Part shown: positions 1-7,226 of the stretch, in pieces
Layout: the number at the start of each line of letters is the position of its first letter
Numbering within the stretch: position 1 is the first letter of the stretch
Assembly: GCA_036401755.1 (NCBI GenBank)
Contig: DASWUD010000178.1
Coordinates: 1-16,743, forward strand
Direction of reading: 5' to 3'
Origin: DASWUD01 sp036401755
GTDB taxonomy: Bacteria; Pseudomonadota; Gammaproteobacteria; Thiohalomonadales; Thiohalomonadaceae
DNA: 16,743 nucleotides
Position numbers and translations under genes: made by a program
The notes under the pieces: model-generated
What the model was told of the DNA's origin: nothing
What the model saw: only the letters and a program-made list of their open reading frames with translations
Databases searched by the model: none

Positions 1-1
1 C

Positions 2-1069
2 GGCTATGAGCCGGCGCGCGAGCTGGTGTTGAAAGCGATCGCCAACGGCAAGCATGTGGTCACCGCCAACAAGGCGTTGATCGCCAAGCACGGCAACGAA
101 ATCTTTGCTGCTGCACAGAAGAAAGGTGTGATGGTCGCCTTCGAAGCGGCAGTGGCCGGCGGTATTCCTGTGATCAAGGCGATTCGCGAAGGGCTCGCCG
201 CCAACCGTATCGAGTGGCTGGCAGGCATCATCAACGGCACCACCAACTTTATCCTCACCGCCATGCGCGATCAGGGGCGTGATTTCGCCGACGTGCTGGC
301 CGAGGCGCAGCGTCTCGGTTACGCCGAGGCCGATCCCACCTTTGACGTGGAAGGTATCGATGCGGCGCACAAGCTGACCATCCTCGCCTCCATCGCCTTC
401 GGTATTCCGCTGCAGTTTGAGCGCGCGTACACCGAAGGCATCACCAAAATCACCCGCGACGATGTGGATTATGCCGGCCAGCTCGGCTATCGCATCAAGC
501 TGCTCGGCATTGCGCGCCGCACCGACAAGGGTGTCGAACTGCGCGTCCATCCCACCTTGATTCCGCAGCGTCGTCTCATCGCCAACGTCGATGGTGTGAT
601 GAATGCCGTGCTGGTTTGTGGCGATGCGGTGGGCCCGACCCTCTACTACGGCGCCGGTGCCGGTGCCGAACCAACCGCCTCTGCGGTGGTCGCCGATCTG
701 GTGGACGTGGTGCGCACCCTGACCTCCGATCCGGAGAACCGCGTGCCGCACCTGGCCTTCCAACCTGATGCACTCTCCGATCTGCCGATCCTGCCGGTAG
801 AGGAGATCGAGACCGCTTATTACCTGCGCCTGCAGGCCGAGGACAAGCCCGGTGTGCTGGCCGAGGTGACGCGTATCCTTGGCGAGGCGCAGATCAGCAT
901 CGAGGCGGTGTTGCAGAAGGAGCCTGCCGAAGGTGAAAGCACCGTACCGGTCATCCTGCTCACGCGCCGCGTGCAGGAGCGCAACATGAACAAGGCGATC
1001 GCGCAGATCGAAAAGCTCGCCGCGATCAAGGGCAGCGTGACGCGCATCCGTCTCGAATCGCTTAAATAA
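2..1069 (+). CDS. hom: Homoserine dehydrogenase, 5'-truncated by the window edge
   Basis: The product makes homoserine from aspartate semialdehyde with NAD(P)H, a cytosolic branch step towards threonine and methionine. The frame is open from base 2 and ends with TAA at 1067-1069, giving 355 residues. The family usually has about 430-440, so roughly the first 80 residues (most of the Rossmann NAD(P) domain) lie outside. Visible family signatures are LVLKAIANGKHVVTANKAL near the start, then the catalytic-domain stretches AGGIPVIKAIREGL and IINGTTNFILT, and EADPTFDVEGIDAAHKL. A C-terminal ACT domain begins around YYLRLQAEDKPGVLAEVTRIL, as in threonine-feedback-regulated enzymes. There is no aspartokinase domain in the visible part, and this C-terminal architecture fits the monofunctional enzyme. 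It lies 54 bases upstream of thrC and is probably cotranscribed with it. Confidence 0.96.
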   Translation, partial: GYEPARELVLKAIANGKHVVTANKALIAKHGNEIFAAAQKKGVMVAFEAAVAGGIPVIKAIREGLAANRIEWLAGIINGTTNFILTAMRDQGRDFADVLAEAQRLGYAEADPTFDVEGIDAAHKLTILASIAFGIPLQFERAYTEGITKITRDDVDYAGQLGYRIKLLGIARRTDKGVELRVHPTLIPQRRLIANVDGVMNAVLVCGDAVGPTLYYGAGAGAEPTASAVVADLVDVVRTLTSDPENRVPHLAFQPDALSDLPILPVEEIETAYYLRLQAEDKPGVLAEVTRILGEAQISIEAVLQKEPAEGESTVPVILLTRRVQERNMNKAIAQIEKLAAIKGSVTRIRLESLK

Positions 1070-1083
1070 TTTTTTGAAATAGG

Positions 1084-1100
1084 TGCGCCAAGAGGGCGCA
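1084..1100 (+). other. Small hairpin in the hom-thrC spacer
   Basis: TGCGCC (1084-1089) and GGCGCA (1095-1100) form a perfect 6-bp stem around a 5-nt loop. No T-tract follows, so it is unlikely to be an intrinsic terminator. It may be an RNA-processing or stability element between the two thr genes. That role is inference. Confidence 0.3.
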
Positions 1101-1123
1101 TCAAATAAACAACGAGGTAAGCC

Positions 1124-2206
1124 ATGCCGTTCCGCACCCGCTACACCGGACTCATCGACCGTTACCGTGACCGCCTGCCGGTGCACGACGACACCCGTAT
1201 CATCTCCCTGGGCGAGGGCAACACCCCGCTGATTCGCCTGCACAACATTCCGCGCCTGCTCGGCAAGGACGTGGACATCTACATCAAGTACGAAGGGCTC
1301 AACCCCACCGGCTCCTTCAAGGATCGCGGCATGACCATGGCGGTGACCAAGGCGGTGGAAGCGGGCTCCAAGGCGATCATCTGCGCCTCCACCGGTAACA
1401 CCTCTGCCGCGGCTGCTGCCTACGCGGCGCGTGCCGGTATCACCGCCTACGTGCTGATCCCGGACGGCAAGATCGCCATGGGCAAACTGGCACAGGCGAT
1501 GATGTACGGCGCCATCACCATCCAGATCAAGGGCAACTTCGACGACGGCATGCGTTTGGTGAAGGAGGTGGCCGATCACGCACCGGTGACCATCGTCAAT
1601 TCCATCAATCCGTTCCGTTTGCAGGGGCAGAAGACCGCCGCCTTCGAGATCGTCGAAGAGCTGGGTACCGCGCCCGATTTCCACTGCCTGCCGGTCGGCA
1701 ACGCCGGCAACATCACGGCCCACTGGATGGGCTACAGCGAGTACAAGGAACACGGCATCGTCAATACCACACCGAAGATGGTTGGTTATCAGGCGGCAGG
1801 TTCCGCGCCGTTCATGCGCGGTGGTCCGGTAATGAATCCCGAGACCATCGCCACCGCCATCCGCATTGGCAATCCCCAATCGTGGGACAAGGCGTGGGTG
1901 GTACAGAAAACCTCGGGCGGCTGGTTCGACGAGTGCACCGATGAAGTGATCCTTGCCGCGCAGAAGCTGCTGGCCGAACGCGAAGGGATCTTCTGCGAGC
2001 CCGCCTCGGCCACCTCGCTGGCTGGGGCGATGCGCGACATCCAGTCGGGAAAGATCCCCGAGGGTTCCAAGATCGTCTGTACCCTGACCGGTAACGGCCT
2101 CAAGGACCCCGACACCGCCATCAAGCAGTCCACCTCGCCAGTGCTGACCGTCGAGGCGACCCTCGACGAGGTGAAGCGCTCCATCCTCGACAACATGGCC
2201 AAATGA
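1124..2206 (+). CDS. thrC: Threonine synthase
   Basis: This PLP enzyme converts O-phosphohomoserine to threonine, the last step of the pathway. It has 360 residues, matching the short (Bacillus/plant-like fold type II) class rather than the ~430-residue E. coli type. The PLP lysine is K66 in NPTGSFKDRGMT. A STGNTSAAAAAYAARAG block and the phosphate-binding glycine loop LPVGNAGNIT follow in the expected order. The ATG is preceded by GAGG (1114-1117) with a 6-nt spacer, which supports this start. It follows hom on the same strand with a short gap, so hom-thrC is probably one transcription unit. No clear terminator with a T-tract is seen after its TGA. Confidence 0.97.
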   Translation: MPFRTRYTGLIDRYRDRLPVHDDTRIISLGEGNTPLIRLHNIPRLLGKDVDIYIKYEGLNPTGSFKDRGMTMAVTKAVEAGSKAIICASTGNTSAAAAAYAARAGITAYVLIPDGKIAMGKLAQAMMYGAITIQIKGNFDDGMRLVKEVADHAPVTIVNSINPFRLQGQKTAAFEIVEELGTAPDFHCLPVGNAGNITAHWMGYSEYKEHGIVNTTPKMVGYQAAGSAPFMRGGPVMNPETIATAIRIGNPQSWDKAWVVQKTSGGWFDECTDEVILAAQKLLAEREGIFCEPASATSLAGAMRDIQSGKIPEGSKIVCTLTGNGLKDPDTAIKQSTSPVLTVEATLDEVKRSILDNMAK

Positions 2207-2249
2207 GTAGAAGCATCCCAAAAATGTTCTCGGCCTCCGATACTGCGTT

Positions 2250-2308
2250 GCGAACCCTGCTCCGGTGCTCATTTACTATCTGTAAACTCCGCTCCTCACA
2301 GGGTTCGC
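2250..2308. repeat. Long interrupted palindrome downstream of thrC
   Basis: GCGAACCCTG at 2250-2259 and CAGGGTTCGC at 2299-2308 are perfect 10-base inverted arms. The interval contains a second, centred dyad, TTTAC...GTAAA. A transcript could fold into a long interrupted stem. The nested arms look like a dispersed intergenic palindromic element rather than a simple terminator, since no T-tract follows. Whether it is repeated elsewhere cannot be judged from this window. Confidence 0.45.
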
Positions 2309-2344
2309 GTCTTTATGCCCTTCAGGGTATTGTCTCAGAGCCCG

Positions 2345-2394
2345 ATCCCTATTTTTGGGATAGCTTCTAGCAGGTGCCCGCTGCCGCGGGCACC
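2345..2394. other. Two hairpins immediately before the rpfE-like gene
   Basis: ATCCC (2345-2349) pairs with GGGAT (2357-2361) across a T-rich loop. GGTGCCCGC (2373-2381) pairs perfectly with GCGGGCACC (2386-2394) across a 4-nt loop. The second is a strong 9-bp GC stem that ends only 8 nt before the ATG at 2403, where a ribosome binding site would normally lie. It could reduce translation initiation or act as a weak terminator for thr transcripts. It is followed by CTCTCT rather than a T-tract. Confidence 0.5.
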
Positions 2395-2402
2395 CTCTCT
2401 GC

Positions 2403-3383
2403 ATGGCCGACACATCCGCCCATATCGTTTTCTACATTCCCGCCGCACTGGCGGAGGCTGCCCCCCACGCCACATCGCACCATTCCTGTCTTGAAAAACT
2501 GGTTGCGCGCGGCGATACCAGAACCTCGGCATTGCGTGGTGACGCACAACTGCTGGAACTGTTCGGTGGAGACGCTTCTGCTGGCACTGCCCGCGCTGCT
2601 GTCAGCCACCATGCACAAAACGGCGGCAGCGACGTCATACAGTGGCGCATCATCGCCTCCCCGGCCCATCTGGTGGCCGACCACGCCACGCTCCACTTTC
2701 CACCGCAACACCATGCCCCCTTGAGCGATGCGGAGAGCCGCGCGCTGCTCGCTGCCTGTCAGGACCATTTTGCACTAGAGGGGTGGCAGCTCGACTATGG
2801 CGATGCACAGAGCTGGTATCTGCGCCTGAGCGACACAACTGCGATCACCACGACTTCACTCGCTGATGCGGTCGGAGCACCGCTCTTCGAAGCCTTGCCG
2901 CAAGGCGCTGACGCACGCACCTGGCGACGTTGGCTCAACGAGGTACAGATGCTGTTTCACTCCCATGCGGTGAATGAGGCGCGGACGAAACGCGGTCTCA
3001 CTCCGGTCAACAGCCTCTGGTTCTGGGGGGAGGGTAGCCTGCCTGTTTTGACGGCCCAACCGTTCACCCACGTCTTCGGCGGCGATCTCTATGTGCAGGG
3101 GCTGGCGCGACTGAGCGGTGCAGCATGGAGCGCACTGCCCGAGGGGATGGCCGCACTAGATGCGTCCGCTGTGCAAGGGACGGTGCTGGTGGTGCTCGAT
3201 GAAGAGACCGACTCCTCCTGGGACGCGCAGTGGTTCTGTCCATTGTCGGAGCGGCTCAAATCCTTTCCGAATGTGGCAATGAATTTTCACAACGGCTATG
3301 TCACGCACCTCGATCGAAAACAGCTTTGGCGTTTCTGGCGGCGCAAGCACTATTCGATAGCGATAAGGATGAGTGCGCCATGA
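2403..3383 (+). CDS. rpfE: RpfE-like / phosphoglycerate-mutase-like conserved protein
   Basis: This is a 326-residue cytosolic protein of the family annotated as 'regulatory protein RpfE' or 'cofactor-independent phosphoglycerate mutase-like'. The family's clearest mark is the motif VNSLWFWGEGSLP at residues 202-214. Its biochemical activity is not known to me, and a true mutase activity should not be assumed. The gene lies directly upstream of recJ. Its TGA (3381-3383) overlaps the recJ ATG (3380-3382) in an ATGA arrangement, implying translational coupling. The same partners, with prfB and lysS nearby, occur in the Xanthomonas rpf region. The ATG lacks an obvious Shine-Dalgarno and is preceded by a 9-bp GC hairpin, so expression may be low or the start may differ slightly. 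The family assignment comes from motif and context, not a search. Confidence 0.78.
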   Translation: MADTSAHIVFYIPAALAEAAPHATSHHSCLEKLVARGDTRTSALRGDAQLLELFGGDASAGTARAAVSHHAQNGGSDVIQWRIIASPAHLVADHATLHFPPQHHAPLSDAESRALLAACQDHFALEGWQLDYGDAQSWYLRLSDTTAITTTSLADAVGAPLFEALPQGADARTWRRWLNEVQMLFHSHAVNEARTKRGLTPVNSLWFWGEGSLPVLTAQPFTHVFGGDLYVQGLARLSGAAWSALPEGMAALDASAVQGTVLVVLDEETDSSWDAQWFCPLSERLKSFPNVAMNFHNGYVTHLDRKQLWRFWRRKHYSIAIRMSAP

Positions 3384-5116
3384 AAGGCGAGACGATCATC
3401 CAGCGCCGCCCCGCGACAGCGATTCCCGACACTTATCCCGCCGATCTCCATCCGGTGCTGGCGCGTGTTTATGCCGCGCGCAATGTCACTAGCGCCGAGC
3501 AGTTGCAGCACGGTCTGGCGCTGCTTCCCCCGCATACAGAGCTGAAAGGGATCGAAGCCGCCGTGGCGCTGCTGATCGATGCGCTGCAACAGAAGCTGCG
3601 CATCCTCATTATCGGTGACTTCGATGCCGACGGCGCCACCAGCACCGCGCTGGCGGTGCGTGCACTGCGCGCCATGGGAGCTGCCCATGTCGATTTCCTG
3701 GTGCCCAACCGTTTCGAGTATGGCTACGGGCTGACCCCCGAGATTGTCGCGGTGGCGGCGCAGCGCCAGCCCGATCTCATCGTCACCGTCGATAACGGCA
3801 TCGCCAGTATGCATGGCGTCGAGGCAGCCCATGCGTCGGGTATCAAGGTGCTGGTCACCGACCACCACCTGCCTGCGGCGCAGCTGCCGGCAGCGGAGGC
3901 GATCGTCAATCCCAACCAGCCGGGCGACCGCTATCCCAGCAAGAATCTCGCAGGGGTCGGGGTGATCTTCTACGTCATGCTGGCGCTGCGCGCCGCGCTG
4001 CGCGAGCGTGGCTGGTTCACTGCCGAACGTCCCGAACCCAACCTCGCGCAACTACTCGACCTGGTGGCGCTCGGCACCGTGGCCGATGTGGTGGTGCTCG
4101 ATCATACCAACCGCATCCTGGTGGCGCAGGGGCTGGCGCGCCTTCGCAGCGGCCAGGCGTGCGCCGGCATCCGTGCCCTGTTGGAGATCGCCGGGCGCCA
4201 GGCGGCACGCATCGTCTCGGCCGATCTCGGTTTTGCGGTCGGGCCGCGCCTCAACGCCGCCGGGCGCATGGCCGACATGGCGCTCGGCATCCGCTGCCTG
4301 CTCAGCGACGATGAGGCCGAGGCGCGCGAACTGGCGCAGCAGCTCGACAGGTTCAATCGCGAGCGGCGCGCCACCGAAGACGAGATGCACAACGATGCGC
4401 TGCTGACCTTGCAGGCGATCATCGATGCAGAGAGCAGTGCGCTGCCCTACGGCCTCTGCCTCTACGATCCGGCGTGGCACCAGGGGGTAATCGGCATCCT
4501 CGCCTCACGTCTCAAGGAGCGGCTGCACCGCCCGGTGATCATCTTCACCGACAGTGGCGACGAGGAGATCAAGGGCTCGGCCCGCTCGGTGAGCGGCGTC
4601 CATATCCGCGATGCCCTCGACGCTATCGCTGCGCGCCATCCGGGTCTGCTCAGCAAATTCGGCGGCCACGCCATGGCGGCCGGCATGACGCTGCGCCGCA
4701 GCGATTTGGAGCAATTCAGTAGCGCCTTCGACGAGGAGGTGCGGCGCCACCTCTCGCCCGAGGATCTGCGCGGCGTGGTACTGAGCGACGGCGAGCTGGT
4801 GGCGGAGGAGATCGATCTTGCCCTGGCTGAAACGCTGCGCCAGGCGGTGCCGTGGGGACAGGGCTTTCCCGAACCGCTGTTCGACGGAGAATTCGAGGTG
4901 GAACAGCAGCGTGTAGTCGGTGAGCGTCATCTCAAACTGAAGCTGCGCTGGCCCGGCACGCGCCGCCTCATCGACGCCATCGCCTTCCATGCGGATCTGG
5001 AAAAATGGCCCGAACAGGTCCGCCGCGTCCTTGCCGCCTACCGTCTCGACGTCAATGAGTACCGGGGCGAACGTACCGTGCAGTTGATTGTGGAGCACCT
5101 GACGCCCCTGTCATAA
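3380..5116 (+). CDS. recJ: Single-stranded-DNA-specific 5'-3' exonuclease RecJ
   Basis: RecJ degrades single-stranded DNA 5' to 3' in RecF-pathway recombination, mismatch repair and base-excision repair. The protein has 578 residues from the ATG at 3380, the usual length. The frame is open further upstream, but only inside the rpfE-like gene. AAGGA at 3365-3369 and the ATGA overlap support this start. DHH-family metal motifs appear in order: IIGDFDADG (aspartates around 80-84), VTVDNG, VTDHH (D161-H162-H163), ALGTVADVV and GPRLNAAGRM. The DHHA1 signature KFGGHAMAAGMTL lies in the C-terminal half, followed by the OB-fold-like end. No key residue appears lost. It is translationally coupled to the upstream gene, and no strong terminator is visible after it. 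Confidence 0.97.
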   Translation: MKGETIIQRRPATAIPDTYPADLHPVLARVYAARNVTSAEQLQHGLALLPPHTELKGIEAAVALLIDALQQKLRILIIGDFDADGATSTALAVRALRAMGAAHVDFLVPNRFEYGYGLTPEIVAVAAQRQPDLIVTVDNGIASMHGVEAAHASGIKVLVTDHHLPAAQLPAAEAIVNPNQPGDRYPSKNLAGVGVIFYVMLALRAALRERGWFTAERPEPNLAQLLDLVALGTVADVVVLDHTNRILVAQGLARLRSGQACAGIRALLEIAGRQAARIVSADLGFAVGPRLNAAGRMADMALGIRCLLSDDEAEARELAQQLDRFNRERRATEDEMHNDALLTLQAIIDAESSALPYGLCLYDPAWHQGVIGILASRLKERLHRPVIIFTDSGDEEIKGSARSVSGVHIRDALDAIAARHPGLLSKFGGHAMAAGMTLRRSDLEQFSSAFDEEVRRHLSPEDLRGVVLSDGELVAEEIDLALAETLRQAVPWGQGFPEPLFDGEFEVEQQRVVGERHLKLKLRWPGTRRLIDAIAFHADLEKWPEQVRRVLAAYRLDVNEYRGERTVQLIVEHLTPLS

Positions 5117-5201
5117 CAGAATATTTTTGATGCATTTTTCCCTTATCCAATTTAGATTTGCAAAATAACTAATTATTCCACCACAGGGGAAGGCACATTC
5201 A

Positions 5202-5981
5202 ATGAGAAAAATCGTAGCGGCTATTTCTGTTCTCTATTTCATGCTGCCGTTGAGTGTGAGCGGGGCAGAGCAACTGGATGCATCCCAGGCCGTCAATGTG
5301 GCTGGCAGTCAACGCATGCTGTCACAGCGCATGGTCAAGGCGTACTGCCAGATGGGGCTCGATGAGTATTACGGCGCACCCGACAAGCAGATCAAGGAAG
5401 GCGTAGCGCAGTTCGAGCGCAATCTGTCGAATCTGGCCCCCTATATCAACAAAGGAGAGGCGGCAGCCGCCGCCGCTGAAGTTCAACAGCATTGGACTGT
5501 CTATAAGGCCCTGGTGACCTCCCCACCGAGCCGCGACAATGGACGCAAGCTGTTCGATAGCTCGGAACAGCTGCTCGACTCCGCTCAGAAATTGGTGGAT
5601 GCGATTCAGGCCACCACCGGCGTCAAGACCGGTAAGCTGGTCAACACCGCCGGGCGCCAGCGTATGCTGTCGCAGCGCATGGCCCTGTTTCACATGCTGA
5701 AAATCTGGGGCATCAGCGACGAGGCGACCGTGAAGATGGCGCAACAGGCCCACGACGAATTCGTCGAGGCCCAGAGCAACCTGTTGAAGGAGCCACGCAA
5801 CACTCCGGAGATCAGCGAAAAGCTGACCACGGTGGCCAATTCGGTGAGACTGCTCGATCACTCCCTGAAATCGAGTGATGGGCTAACCTACATTGTGGCC
5901 ACCACCAGTGAGAAGATGCTGAACACTCTGGACGAGGTGACGCACGCCTACGCCACTTTAGAGCAGCCGGCCGGGAAATAA
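5202..5981 (+). CDS. Secreted PilJ_N (NarX-like sensor) domain protein without output domain
   Basis: This is a 259-residue protein with an N-terminal signal peptide (basic MRK, hydrophobic stretch, likely cleavage after VSGA), so it is probably periplasmic. The mature part resembles the 'type IV pili methyl-accepting chemotaxis transducer N-terminal' domain (PilJ_N), a helical module related to the nitrate-sensing region of NarX. The hallmark AG.QRMLSQRM occurs twice, at residues 34-44 and 150-160. This suggests an internal duplication, or two P-box-like helices of one bundle. There is no HAMP, kinase, GGDEF or methyl-accepting domain. The sequence continues as a helical region to the stop. 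The start is well supported by AGGGGAAGG (5185-5193), 8 nt before the ATG. The 85-base spacer upstream is AT-rich and may carry its own promoter. Ligand and partner are unknown. Confidence 0.82.
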   Translation: MRKIVAAISVLYFMLPLSVSGAEQLDASQAVNVAGSQRMLSQRMVKAYCQMGLDEYYGAPDKQIKEGVAQFERNLSNLAPYINKGEAAAAAAEVQQHWTVYKALVTSPPSRDNGRKLFDSSEQLLDSAQKLVDAIQATTGVKTGKLVNTAGRQRMLSQRMALFHMLKIWGISDEATVKMAQQAHDEFVEAQSNLLKEPRNTPEISEKLTTVANSVRLLDHSLKSSDGLTYIVATTSEKMLNTLDEVTHAYATLEQPAGK

Positions 5982-5998
5982 ACCCGCTGGAAGACTCC

Positions 5999-6028
5999 GG
6001 GCCGGGGAGCATTGCCCCTTCCCGGTCC
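5999..6028 (+). terminator. Possible terminator after the PilJ_N gene
   Basis: GGGCCGGG (5999-6006) can pair with CCCGGTCC (6021-6028) through one G-U pair, leaving a 14-nt loop. The following bases (ATCTCTATTC) are only modestly T-rich, so termination would be weak. Confidence 0.35.
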
Positions 6029-6101
6029 ATCTCTATTCACCGTCCGGGGGGCTCTGTAGTACCATTACGCCCCTTCCATCCCGCCTCGGCAGTGAGAAAG
6101 A

Positions 6102-7200
6102 ATGTTAGAGATCAATCCCGTCATCAACCAAATCAAAGATATGCGAGGGCGCACCGACTCCCTGAGGGGGTATCTTTGACTACGAAACCAAGCGTGAACG
6201 GCTGATCGAGGTCAACCGCGAACTCGAAGACCCCAAGGTCTGGGACAAACCGGAGCGTGCCCAGGAGCTGGGACGCGAGCGGGCCCAGCTGGCCGATGTG
6301 GTCAATACCATCGAAGGGCTCGACAAGGTGCTCGACGATTCGAGCGACCTGGTGGAGATGGCCGCCGAGGAGGGTGACGAAGATACCTTCAACTCGGTGA
6401 TCGCCGACCTCAACAGCGCCCAAAAACTGCTGGAACAGCTGGAGTTCCGCCGCATGTTCTCCGGGCCGATGGACGTCAACAACGCCTATCTCGATGTCCA
6501 GTCCGGCTCCGGTGGTACCGAGGCGCAGGACTGGGCCAGCATGCTGCTGCGCATGTACCTGCGCTGGGGCGAACGGCGCGGTTTCAAGACCGAACTGATC
6601 GAAGTCTCCGAGGGTGAAGTAGCCGGCATCAAAAGTGCCACCATTCGCTACGAAGGCCCCTACGCCTTCGGCTGGCTGCGCACCGAAACCGGCGTGCACC
6701 GCTTGGTGCGCAAGTCGCCGTTCGACTCGGGCAACCGCCGCCATACCTCGTTCGCCTCGGTGTTCGTCTCTCCCGAAATCGACGACAACATCGAGATCGA
6801 CATCAACCCCGCCGACGTGCGCACCGACACCTATCGCGCCAGCGGCGCGGGCGGTCAGCACATCAACAAAACCGATTCTGCGGTCCGCCTCACCCACGTG
6901 CCGACCAATACGGTGGTGCAGTGCCAGTCCGAGCGCTCACAACACCAGAACCGCGACCGCGCCTGGAAGATGCTGCGCGCCAAGCTCTACGAACTGGAGA
7001 TGCAGAAGCGCAACGCCGCCAAGCAGGCGCTGGAAGAGACCAAGTCCGATATCGGCTGGGGCAGCCAGATCCGCTCCTACGTGCTTGACCAGTCGCGCAT
7101 CAAGGATCTGCGCACCAATGTGGAGACCGGCAACACCCAAGCGGTGCTGGACGGCGACCTGGATGACTTCATCGAAGCCAGCCTGAAGAGCGGGCTGTAA
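6102..7200 (+). CDS. prfB: Peptide chain release factor 2, programmed +1 frameshift
   Basis: RF2 recognises UGA and UAA and triggers peptidyl-tRNA hydrolysis. The coding sequence is two segments, 6102-6176 and 6178-7200, joined by a +1 shift at an in-frame UGA (6177-6179, codon 26). Together they give 365 residues, the same as E. coli RF2. The anticodon-mimic tripeptide SPF falls at residues 205-207. The catalytic GGQ is at 250-252 within SGAGGQHINKTDSAVRLTH. Residue 246 is Ala, whereas E. coli K-12 has the activity-lowering Thr there. The ATG at 6102 gives the expected MLEINPVINQIKDMRGR leader. The gene is followed 26 bases later by lysS, the common prfB-lysS pair. Automated calling may miss the first 25 codons and start inside the second frame. 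Confidence 0.97.
6165..6180 (+). promoter_or_regulatory. prfB programmed +1 frameshift site
   Basis: The sequence AGGGGGTATCTTTGAC contains an internal Shine-Dalgarno-like AGGGGG (6165-6170), a 3-nt spacer (TAT), the slippery CTT codon and UGA followed by C. It is the standard RF2 autoregulatory site. Low RF2 lets ribosomes pause at UGA and slip +1, while high RF2 ends translation at codon 26. It appears fully intact and matches the E. coli site as I know it. Confidence 0.97.
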
Positions 7201-7226
7201 CCGCAGTACGAAATAAAGAGAGCATC

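Noticed and set aside
3230..3379. Upstream extension of recJ
   Set aside because: It lies wholly inside the rpfE-like gene. The ATG at 3380 with AAGGA and ATGA coupling gives the normal RecJ length.
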